Assembly: GCA_015229095.1 (NCBI GenBank)
Contig: JADGCE010000002.1
Location: forward strand, 1 to 27,567
Direction: 5' to 3'
Length of the DNA stretch: 27,567 nt
Source of the DNA: Magnetococcales bacterium
GTDB taxonomy: Bacteria > Pseudomonadota > Magnetococcia > Magnetococcales > Magnetaquicoccaceae
The number at the start of each line of letters is the position of its first letter. Position 1 is the stretch's first letter. The position numbers and the translations under genes are program-made. Shown piece by piece: positions 7,278 through 13,945 of the stretch. Under the pieces are notes generated by a model that worked only from the letters and a program-made list of their open reading frames with translations, did not search any database and had not been told where the DNA came from.

Positions 7278-8090
7278 CGGTTCTCTATTTTAACTCTGTT
7301 TCCGGAGATTTTTGCCGACCTGCTCTCCCACTCCATCCTGAAACGGGCCCTGGATCGTGCCCTGTTCCAGGTGGAGGTGTTGCAGTTGCGGGATTTTGCC
7401 GAGGATCGGCACCGCCGGGCAGATGATACGCCGTTCGGCGGTGGGCCCGGCATGGTCATCAAGGCCGATCTCCTGGACCGGGCCCTGCGCAGCCTGCACC
7501 CATCCGCAGCGGATGGAACAGGGGGTGAATCCCTCCCGGCACAACGGGGTCACGTGATCTATCTCTCACCCCAGGGCAAGCGGTTTGACCAGGGGGATGC
7601 CAAGCGGTTGGCCGGTTTGACGCATCTTGTCCTGGTCTGCGGCCACTATGAGGGGGTGGATGAGCGGTTCATTGCGGCACGGGTCGACGAAGAGCTCTCC
7701 CTGGGAGATTTTGTGCTGACCGGGGGGGAGATTCCCGCCATGGCGGTATTGGATGCTGTGGCGCGTCTGTTGCCTGGTGTGTTGGGTGACGAGGCCAGCT
7801 TTGCCAGTGATTCGTTTTACCATGGCCTGTTGGATCATCCCCAGTTTACCCGGCCTGCCGTTTGGGTGGATCCGGACGGGCAAAAAAGGGGCGTGCCGGA
7901 GGTGCTCCTCTCAGGAGACCACGGAAAAGTGGCGGATTGGCGGCGCAGGCAGTCCTTGTTGCGCACCCTGGTCCGTCGTCCCGACTGGTTGCAAAGGGCC
8001 GAATTGACTCGGGCAGAACGGCAGTTGCTGGAAAGGTTGGCGCAGGATCTGGACACTCTGGAACAGTCGCCATTTGGTATAACCCACTGA
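7275..8090 (+). CDS. trmD: tRNA (guanine-N1-)-methyltransferase TrmD, apparent ATT start
   Basis: A 271-residue protein that methylates G37 of tRNA using S-adenosylmethionine. The trefoil-knot motifs VLVCGHYEGVDERF and ELSLGDFVLTGGE are intact, as are DDTPFGGGPGMV and HPQFTRPAVW. The family begins M-(R/K)-F/I-x-(I/V)-L-T-L-FPE. Here the homologous residues read (ATT)RFSILTLFPEIF, with ATT at 7275 exactly where Met should be. There is no ATG, GTG or TTG in frame for more than 80 bases upstream. GGGG at 7263-7266 lies 8 bases ahead. The next in-frame starts upstream lie deep inside rimM. A rare AUU start, as known for infC, is the simplest reading. A sequencing error of ATG is the alternative. 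Confidence 0.93.
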   Translation: MRFSILTLFPEIFADLLSHSILKRALDRALFQVEVLQLRDFAEDRHRRADDTPFGGGPGMVIKADLLDRALRSLHPSAADGTGGESLPAQRGHVIYLSPQGKRFDQGDAKRLAGLTHLVLVCGHYEGVDERFIAARVDEELSLGDFVLTGGEIPAMAVLDAVARLLPGVLGDEASFASDSFYHGLLDHPQFTRPAVWVDPDGQKRGVPEVLLSGDHGKVADWRRRQSLLRTLVRRPDWLQRAELTRAERQLLERLAQDLDTLEQSPFGITH

Positions 8091-8118
8091 AAACAATAGT
8101 CAGATAAGGAAGTGGACA

Positions 8119-8466
8119 ATGAATGAATTGATGCGATTTCAGGAATCTCTTATCCAACAGAAAAGACCGGATTTCGGTGCCGGGAACACCCTGAAGGTTC
8201 ACGTCAAGGTGGTCGAAGGTACGCGGGAGCGGATCCAGATTTTTGAAGGGGTCTGCATCGCCCGTCACAACGCGGGATACTCTTCCACCTTCACGGTGCG
8301 CAAGGTCTCCTTCGGGGAGGGCGTGGAGCGGATTTTTCCCCTCTATTCACCCCGCGTGGAAAAAATTGAAGTGGTGCGGGTCGGGGATGTGCGCCGGGCC
8401 AAACTCTATTATCTGCGCAACCTCTCCGGCAAGGCCACCCGCATCAAAGAAAAGCGGACCTGGTAA
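8119..8466 (+). CDS. rplS: 50S ribosomal protein bL19
   Basis: A 115-residue, full-length L19. The diagnostic segments are PDFGAGNTLKVHVKVVEGTRERIQIFEGV, FTVRKVSFGEGVERIFPLYSPRVEKIEVVRVG, and RRAKLYYLRNLSGKATRIKEK (read as consecutive blocks). L19 sits at the 30S-50S interface. ATG 8119 follows AAGGAAG at good spacing. It lies 28 bp after trmD, as in most proteobacteria. Confidence 0.97.
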   Translation: MNELMRFQESLIQQKRPDFGAGNTLKVHVKVVEGTRERIQIFEGVCIARHNAGYSSTFTVRKVSFGEGVERIFPLYSPRVEKIEVVRVGDVRRAKLYYLRNLSGKATRIKEKRTW

Positions 8467-8469
8467 CAG

Positions 8470-9186
8470 GTGGGCACCCCTGCCCTGCTCCCTGGCCTCC
8501 GTTGGGAACTTCAACACCTCCAGATGGGAGCGACGGCGGTGTGCGGTGTGGATGAGGTGGGGCGGGGGCCGTTGGCGGGCCCTGTGGTGGCGGCTGCGGT
8601 GGTTTTGCCCCTGCAGCGGTTTTTGGCCTTGCCCCACCCGACAGGGGGGCTGACCAGCGCCGATTTTCTCTCTCAGAGCGGGCTGCCGCCCTCGCTCCTG
8701 GGACTGGATGACTCCAAGCGACTGTGCGCCAGCCAGCGCCGCGCCTATCGGGCGGCCATTGAGGCAACCGCTGTGGGCGTTCATGTGGGGATGGCAAGCC
8801 CCCAGGAGATTGATGCGCTCAATATTCGCCAAGCCACCTTGCTGGCCATGAGCCGCGCCATCCGTGGCCTGGAACTGGCGGCGGATGCCTTCATCCTGGT
8901 GGATGGTCGGGACTTGCCGCCGGATCTGCCCTGCCCTGCCTTGGCCATCGTGCGTGGCGATCAGCACTCCCTCTCTGTTGCGGCGGCTTCCATCGTCGCC
9001 AAGGAGACGCGAGATACCCTGATGGTGCAATGGGCCCAACGCCATCCCGGTTATGGCTGGGAGCACAATATGGGCTATCCCACCGCCGCGCACCGGAAAG
9101 CCCTGGCCACACTGGGTGTCACCGAGCAGCATCGGCGTTCCTTTGCCCCGGTTCGTCAGGCATTGGCAAACACTGGCACTCGTTAA
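8470..9186 (+). CDS. rnhB: Ribonuclease HII
   Basis: A 238-residue enzyme that cleaves the RNA strand at ribonucleotides embedded in DNA. Motifs: CGVDEVGRGPLAGPVV (catalytic Asp-Glu), GLDDSKRL, FILVDGRDLP, GDQHSLSVAAASIVAKETRD, and GYGWEHNMGYPTAAHRKAL. I used GTG 8470, three bases after the rplS stop, which gives the usual ~25 residues before the first motif. ATG 8524 would leave only six. Between PVV and LDDSK there is an insertion of roughly 20 residues relative to the E. coli form (around LPHPTGGLTSADF). Translational coupling to rplS is likely, since no strong Shine-Dalgarno is seen. Confidence 0.95.
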   Translation: MGTPALLPGLRWELQHLQMGATAVCGVDEVGRGPLAGPVVAAAVVLPLQRFLALPHPTGGLTSADFLSQSGLPPSLLGLDDSKRLCASQRRAYRAAIEATAVGVHVGMASPQEIDALNIRQATLLAMSRAIRGLELAADAFILVDGRDLPPDLPCPALAIVRGDQHSLSVAAASIVAKETRDTLMVQWAQRHPGYGWEHNMGYPTAAHRKALATLGVTEQHRRSFAPVRQALANTGTR

Positions 9187-9259
9187 TGCCAAAAAAGCCT
9201 GCTATGATGTTCGGACGCTCCATTGGGTCACCCACTTAAGAGGGCCAAGGCGGCATACC

Positions 9260-9715
9260 ATGGATAAGACAACTTTGATGGCCACCCTGCTCCGTTTGAC
9301 GGCTGACCACAAGGTGGAAGAGGCACAGCGCGCTCTGGGTGCCTGGATCCGGGAAGATCCGGAAATGGCTGCTCAATGTTATATCATGGCGCGTCTTTTG
9401 CTGGATACGAACCACCAGCACCTCCAGCCCATTCAGGCCGGCCTGGGCCGGTTGCCTGCGGCGCGGCAACAGCCGTTCCAGAGTGGGATGCGTGCCCTGG
9501 ATACGGTACGCCGCATGGAGATGTTTTTGGCCCAGGTCAGGGCGTCCAGGCAGGCCCAACCCCCTGCACAGGCCGCGCACCGGGAAGGGTTGCTGCGCTT
9601 TTTGCGCGCCGTGCGCGCGGCCAGGCTGACAAGACCGGTCAGCCCGTGTCCCCCACCAACGGCACCGTTGGGCAACGGCACAGCACAGCGAGGTTTCCCA
9701 TGTCCCTCACCATGA
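9260..9715 (+). CDS. Hypothetical protein, helical, 151 residues
   Basis: It starts at ATG 9260 with AAGG upstream and ends at 9715, overlapping the aroQ start by 16 bp. The predicted product (MDKTTLMATLLRLTADHKVE...) is rich in Ala, Leu, Arg and Gln and looks mostly helical. The N-terminal half (VEEAQRALGAWIREDPEMAA) vaguely resembles TPR-like helices. The C-terminal ~25 residues are Pro/Thr-rich. I recognise no family. Its place inside the tight plus-strand run, with a reasonable start site, supports a real gene, but codon evidence alone is modest. Confidence 0.6.
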   Translation: MDKTTLMATLLRLTADHKVEEAQRALGAWIREDPEMAAQCYIMARLLLDTNHQHLQPIQAGLGRLPAARQQPFQSGMRALDTVRRMEMFLAQVRASRQAQPPAQAAHREGLLRFLRAVRAARLTRPVSPCPPPTAPLGNGTAQRGFPCPSP

Positions 9716-10224
9716 ACAGGGCCATCCATCTGTTGGTGTTGAACGGTCCCAATCTCAACCTGCTGGGGAGTCGGGAGCCGGAGACCTATGGCCGGGTGAC
9801 CCTGGCCGATGTCGAACGCCTTTGTCGCCAGCGGCTTGCCCAGTTGAGCGCGTCGGCCACGCTGGATTTTTTCCAGTCCAACCATGAAGGGGTGCTGGTG
9901 GAGCGCATTCAACAGGCCCGTGAGAGGGTTGACTTGATCATTTTCAACCCGGCGGCCTTTACCCATACCTCCATCGCCATCCGCGATGCCCTGCTGGCGG
10001 TGAATATTCCGGTCATCGAGGTGCATTTGAGCAATATTTACAAACGGGAGCCGTTTCGACATCACTCCTATGTCAGCGACATCGCGTTGGGGCAGATTGC
10101 GGGTTTGGGAGCGGATGGATATCGTTTTGCGGTGGAGGCGGCCGTCCACCATTTGGCTGCGTCGACATCCTCTGCCTGCACCGGTGCAACCGTTCCAGCC
10201 GTGGATACCACTCAAGGGAGATGA
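9700..10224 (+). CDS. aroQ: 3-dehydroquinate dehydratase, type II
   Basis: A 174-residue protein catalysing dehydration of 3-dehydroquinate to 3-dehydroshikimate in the shikimate pathway (cytosolic dodecamer in the family). Motifs: LNGPNLNLLGSREPETYG with the catalytic Tyr, FFQSNHEGVLVERI, FNPAAFTHTSIAIRDAL, and EVHLSNIYKREPFRHHS with the catalytic His. ATG 9700 has GAGG 6 bases upstream. A second ATG at 9712 is possible. Ala at FNPAAF replaces the more common Gly. A C-terminal tail of about 25 residues, rich in Ser/Thr/Ala, extends past the usual end. It directly precedes accB, an order common in proteobacteria. Confidence 0.96.
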   Translation: MSLTMNRAIHLLVLNGPNLNLLGSREPETYGRVTLADVERLCRQRLAQLSASATLDFFQSNHEGVLVERIQQARERVDLIIFNPAAFTHTSIAIRDALLAVNIPVIEVHLSNIYKREPFRHHSYVSDIALGQIAGLGADGYRFAVEAAVHHLAASTSSACTGATVPAVDTTQGR

Positions 10225-10230
10225 CTTCTT

Positions 10231-10725
10231 ATGGATCTGAGAGCCATTCGACAATTGATTAAAATGCTGGCGGGTACCGATGTCTCCGAGATTGAAGTGC
10301 GCGAGGAGACACATACCATCCGTATCACCCGTTATCCGGTCGGCAAGAACGAGCCACTCCTGACTCCTCAGCCCACAGGGACCGCAAGTGCCTATATCAC
10401 CCCGCCGCCAACCTGGACCGCTGCTGCGGCCCCCGCAGGGGCAGCCCCTCTCCCGGCCCGTGATGGCGCGGAATCAGCGGCTGCAACGGTTAAAATTCAG
10501 TCGCCCATGGTAGGTACCTACTATCAGGCCAATTCGCCTGATGCGCCGCCTCTGGTATCCCGTGGCGATATCGTGCAGAAAGGCCAGGTGGTCTGCATCA
10601 TCGAGGCCATGAAGTTGATGAATGAGATCGAGTCGGAGTATACGGGGCGGGTTGTCAGTCTCCTCAAGGAGAATGCCAGTCCGGTGGAATATGGAGAGGT
10701 TCTTTTCATTCTTGAGCCAGTTTAA
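10231..10725 (+). CDS. accB: Biotin carboxyl carrier protein of acetyl-CoA carboxylase
   Basis: A 164-residue protein. It has an N-terminal helical domain (MDLRAIRQLIKMLAGTDVSE), an Ala/Pro/Thr-rich linker at ~45-80, then the biotinyl domain from ~86 with SPMVGTYY and the biotinylation site EAMKLMNEI (Lys128). It carries CO2 on biotin between biotin carboxylase and carboxyltransferase in malonyl-CoA formation, the first step of fatty-acid synthesis. GGGAG precedes ATG 10231. Its TAA is followed immediately by the accC ATG. Confidence 0.97.
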   Translation: MDLRAIRQLIKMLAGTDVSEIEVREETHTIRITRYPVGKNEPLLTPQPTGTASAYITPPPTWTAAAAPAGAAPLPARDGAESAAATVKIQSPMVGTYYQANSPDAPPLVSRGDIVQKGQVVCIIEAMKLMNEIESEYTGRVVSLLKENASPVEYGEVLFILEPV

Positions 10726-12075
10726 ATGGCCATCTTCAATAAAATACTCATTGCCAACCGGGGTGAGATCGCCCTGCGTGTGCATCGTGCCTGCAAGGAG
10801 TTGGGTATACAGACGGTTGCCGTTCATTCGGAGGCGGATGTGGATTCCATGTGCGTTCGCCTGGCCGATGAATCGGTCTGTATCGGGCCCGCCCGTCCCG
10901 GAGACTCCTATCTGAACATCTCCTCCATTATGGCCGCCGCCGAAATCACGGATGCCAAGGCCATTCATCCAGGATATGGTTTTTTGTCGGAGAATCCTGA
11001 ATTTGCAGAAATTGTCACCGCGTCCGGGCTGACCTTTATCGGGCCCAATCCCAGCGTCATCCGCCTGCTGGGGGACAAGGTCCAGGCGCGCAAGGCCATG
11101 AGTGCCGCCGGGGTGCCGGTGGTGCCTGGCTCAGAGAGCGAGATACACGACGAAGAGATGGCCCTGAAGGTTGCCCGGCAGATCGGTTTTCCCATCATTC
11201 TGAAAGCGGCGGCTGGCGGCGGTGGTCGGGGCATGAAGGTGGTTCATTCCGATGCCGCCCTGGTCACAGCCTTCACGGTGGCGCGCAACGATGCCCGCCA
11301 TTTTTTCAAAAATGACAAGGTTTACATGGAGCGGTTTTTGACCGATCCCCGCCACGTGGAGATCCAGATATTGGCGGACAACCACGGCCATGCCATCCAT
11401 CTGGGGGATCGGGACTGCTCCCTGCAGCGTCGCCACCAAAAAATCCTGGAGGAGGCCCCCTCGCCCGCCATCAGCCCGGAACAGCGGGAAGCCCTGGGTG
11501 CAATCGCCGCAAAGGCTGCCTTGGCAGTCAATTATACCGGCGTGGGCACTTTTGAATTTCTGATGGAAAAAGGGGAGTTTTTTTTCCTGGAGGTCAACAC
11601 CCGCATCCAAGTGGAACATCCGGTCACCGAAATGATCACAGGCATCGATCTGGTCAAGGAGCAGATTCGTGTGGCAGCCAATCTGCCCCTTTCGATCCGC
11701 CAGGAGGAGCTGTTGATCCGTGGTCATGCCATTGAATGCCGCATCAATGCCGAGGATCCGGAGACGTTTGTCCCCTCCCCAGGCCGTATCACCGAATACC
11801 ATGCACCGGGAGGAAACGGCGTGCGGGTGGATTCGGACGCCTATGCGGGCTACCGGGTGCCCCCCCACTATGACTCGATGATCGGCAAGTTGATCGTCCA
11901 CGGCGCCAACCGGGCCGAGGCCATCGCCCGCATGCGTCGGGCCCTGGATGAATATGTGATCGGTGGCATAGCCACCACCATTCCTCTCCATCAACGCATC
12001 ATCCGTGACGGTCATTTCCGTAATGGAACCTATACCTTGCGCTTTCTTGAAGAGTTTTTGAAAACCAATCAATGA
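10726..12075 (+). CDS. accC: Biotin carboxylase subunit of acetyl-CoA carboxylase
   Basis: A 449-residue, full-length enzyme that carboxylates the biotin of AccB using ATP and bicarbonate. Order of motifs: FNKILIANRGEIALR at the N-terminus, HPGYGFLSENPEFA, LGDKVQARK, the ATP-grasp glycine loop KAAAGGGGRGMK, ERFLTDPRHVEIQ, DCSLQRRHQKILEEAPSP, EVNTRIQVEHPVTE, and PHYDSMIGKLI. It begins directly after the accB stop and overlaps the next gene by ATGA, so the three are translated together. Confidence 0.98.
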   Translation: MAIFNKILIANRGEIALRVHRACKELGIQTVAVHSEADVDSMCVRLADESVCIGPARPGDSYLNISSIMAAAEITDAKAIHPGYGFLSENPEFAEIVTASGLTFIGPNPSVIRLLGDKVQARKAMSAAGVPVVPGSESEIHDEEMALKVARQIGFPIILKAAAGGGGRGMKVVHSDAALVTAFTVARNDARHFFKNDKVYMERFLTDPRHVEIQILADNHGHAIHLGDRDCSLQRRHQKILEEAPSPAISPEQREALGAIAAKAALAVNYTGVGTFEFLMEKGEFFFLEVNTRIQVEHPVTEMITGIDLVKEQIRVAANLPLSIRQEELLIRGHAIECRINAEDPETFVPSPGRITEYHAPGGNGVRVDSDAYAGYRVPPHYDSMIGKLIVHGANRAEAIARMRRALDEYVIGGIATTIPLHQRIIRDGHFRNGTYTLRFLEEFLKTNQ

Positions 12076-12689
12076 GCACCCCTTTTGATCATCTCACCCT
12101 CCTCATTGATGCCGCCCACTTGAAGCAGGGAGTCAGGGCCATGGCCCGGCAGATACAGGCCGAATTGGCGGTATTGCCTCCCTCGGAAGAGGCGGTTTTG
12201 CTGATTGTGATGAAGGGGGGTATCCTGTTCGGCGTGGATCTTTTGCGGGCCATGGAGAGTGCCATGCCGGTGGTTTTTGTATCCCGCAGCGCCCCGGATG
12301 TCCCCCCTCTCCTCTCCCCGGCGGACCAGGATCTGCTCCGTGGTCGCCACATCATTGTGGCGGATGCCCTCATGGACAGCGGTCACTCCCTGCACCTGTT
12401 GTACCAGTGGCTGCACACGTTGGATCCCATCAGCGTCCGCCTGGCGGTGCTGCTGCACAAAACCGTCGGCCAGGCAGAACCGCTCCCCATCCACTATCTG
12501 GGCTATGAGGTACCTGATGTGCGCCTGGTGGGCTATGGTCTGGATGAGGAGGAGCGTTTTCGCGGTCTGCCCGCTCTCTACACCTGGTGGCAAACGGATG
12601 CAAATCCGTATTGCGGTACGGGCGCGGAGGAGCCTCCCACAGGAAAAGCAGCCAAAAACAAGAAGAAAAAGAGGAACCCCAAACAATGA
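12072..12689 (+). CDS. hpt: Hypoxanthine phosphoribosyltransferase-like protein
   Basis: A 205-residue type I phosphoribosyltransferase. VLLIVMKGGILFGVDLLR matches the HPRT flexible region, IIVADALMDSGHSL the PRPP-binding loop, and VGYGLDEEERFRGLPALY the HPRT purine-site/C-terminal motif. The family makes IMP or GMP from hypoxanthine or guanine and PRPP. In the PRPP loop the usual acidic pair before x-x-D-(S/T)-G reads Asp-Ala rather than Glu-Asp, so activity may differ. A Lys-rich tail (KAAKNKKKKRNPKQ) is unusual. ATG 12072 overlaps the accC stop, and its own TGA overlaps the next ATG. HPRT is the best call, though a divergent paralogue is possible. Confidence 0.82.
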   Translation: MSTPFDHLTLLIDAAHLKQGVRAMARQIQAELAVLPPSEEAVLLIVMKGGILFGVDLLRAMESAMPVVFVSRSAPDVPPLLSPADQDLLRGRHIIVADALMDSGHSLHLLYQWLHTLDPISVRLAVLLHKTVGQAEPLPIHYLGYEVPDVRLVGYGLDEEERFRGLPALYTWWQTDANPYCGTGAEEPPTGKAAKNKKKKRNPKQ

Positions 12690-13900
12690 TCTCCAACGCC
12701 TCGGAGCTGTTGGTGCGTATTTTGGGACGTTCCGAATCCCTGTTCCAGGCCGACATGGAGCAACACCGGGCCGCGTTGTCTGGGGCGATTGCCCGCAGCC
12801 GCATCCTGGTGATCGGGGCGGCGGGCTCCATTGGCAGCGCCTTTGTCCAACAACTGCTCCCCTTCGCACCGGCAGCCATCCATCTGGTCGACCCCAGTGA
12901 AAACAATCTGGTGGAGTTGGTGCGCACCTTGCGCTCGGCCGAGGAGAGCATCCCGGAGGATTTCCGCACCTGGGCCATTGCCATGGGCAGCCGCGAGTTT
13001 ACCCACTTTCTGGCAGCCGCCCGCCCCTATGACGCCATCGTCAACTTTGCCGCGCTCAAACATGTACGCTCGGAACGCGACCCTTTCACCCTGATGCGCT
13101 TGATCCATACCAACATTTTCGCCTTGCAGGAGATGCTGGAGCAGGTGTTGCCGACCCCCCCGCAACGGGTTTTTTCTGTCTCCTCCGACAAGGCGGTAGA
13201 GCCGGAAAATGCCATGGGGGCCAGCAAAGCCTTCATGGAGGCTGTTTTGTGGCATTATGCCACCTGGATACCATGCAGCAGTGCCCGTTTTGCCAATGTC
13301 GCCTTTTCCGATGGCAGCCTGTTGCACGGCTTTATCCGCCGTTTGGAAAAAGGCCAGCCGTTGTCCGCCCCGATCGATGTACGCCGCTATTTCATCTCCC
13401 ATCAAGAGGCGGGGCAGTTGTGCCTGTTGGCCTGTTTTTTAGGAAACAACCGGGAATTGTTCGTTCCCCGTCTGCAACCCCAGCGGGATCTGCGCAGTTT
13501 TGCGGAGATTGCCCGGCTTTTTCTGGAATCCCAGGGCTGGCAGGCCCATCTGTGCCACTCGGAAGCGGAGGCGCGGGCGTTGGCGCGGGAGCTGGGCAAC
13601 AAGGGGGAGAGAGGCGGCTGGCCTTGCTATTTTTCCGAAAGCGATACCAGCGGAGAAAAACAGGTGGAGAGCTTTTTTTCCGCCGATGAGAGGGTGGATT
13701 ATTCCCATTACCAGGCCCTGGGTGTCATCCACAATCCCCCTTTTGCCCGCTCCTCCATCCTGCGGGAAACCCTGGAGCGGTTGCGGCGGGTACGTCACTC
13801 GGAGCATTGGTCTTGCCAAGAGATGATCACCCTCCTGCAAACGGTGGTGCCCAGTCTGCGCCATGCCCGCGCCGAAAAAAATCTGGACCAAAAAATGTAG
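12686..13900 (+). CDS. CapD/FlaA1-type nucleotide-sugar dehydratase (polysaccharide biosynthesis)
   Basis: A 404-residue soluble protein with a Rossmann domain: GAAGSIGSAF for NAD(P) binding, LVDPSENNL, NFAALKHVRSERDPF, the catalytic segment SSDKAVEPENAMGASK (Met in place of Tyr, as in UDP-GlcNAc 4,6-dehydratases of the FlaA1/PglF/CapD group), ARFANVAFSDGSLLHGF, and RRYFISHQEAGQL. The long N-terminal membrane part of CapD/PglF is absent. I infer a role in making a modified sugar for a surface polysaccharide or glycan. ATG 12686 is used (AGAGGAA upstream, ATGA overlap with hpt). An in-frame start at 12587 would add 33 low-complexity residues within hpt. The exact substrate cannot be told. Confidence 0.85.
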   Translation: MISNASELLVRILGRSESLFQADMEQHRAALSGAIARSRILVIGAAGSIGSAFVQQLLPFAPAAIHLVDPSENNLVELVRTLRSAEESIPEDFRTWAIAMGSREFTHFLAAARPYDAIVNFAALKHVRSERDPFTLMRLIHTNIFALQEMLEQVLPTPPQRVFSVSSDKAVEPENAMGASKAFMEAVLWHYATWIPCSSARFANVAFSDGSLLHGFIRRLEKGQPLSAPIDVRRYFISHQEAGQLCLLACFLGNNRELFVPRLQPQRDLRSFAEIARLFLESQGWQAHLCHSEAEARALARELGNKGERGGWPCYFSESDTSGEKQVESFFSADERVDYSHYQALGVIHNPPFARSSILRETLERLRRVRHSEHWSCQEMITLLQTVVPSLRHARAEKNLDQKM

Positions 13901-13945
13901 CACCCACCGGAGGGCCTGCCCCCGTTGCCAAGCGATGGAAATCAA

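Noticed and set aside
9163..9192. TTGGCA...TGCCAA inverted repeat at the end of rnhB as a terminator
   Set aside because: It is followed by an A-run on the plus strand rather than T, the loop is long, and the next gene follows on the same strand.
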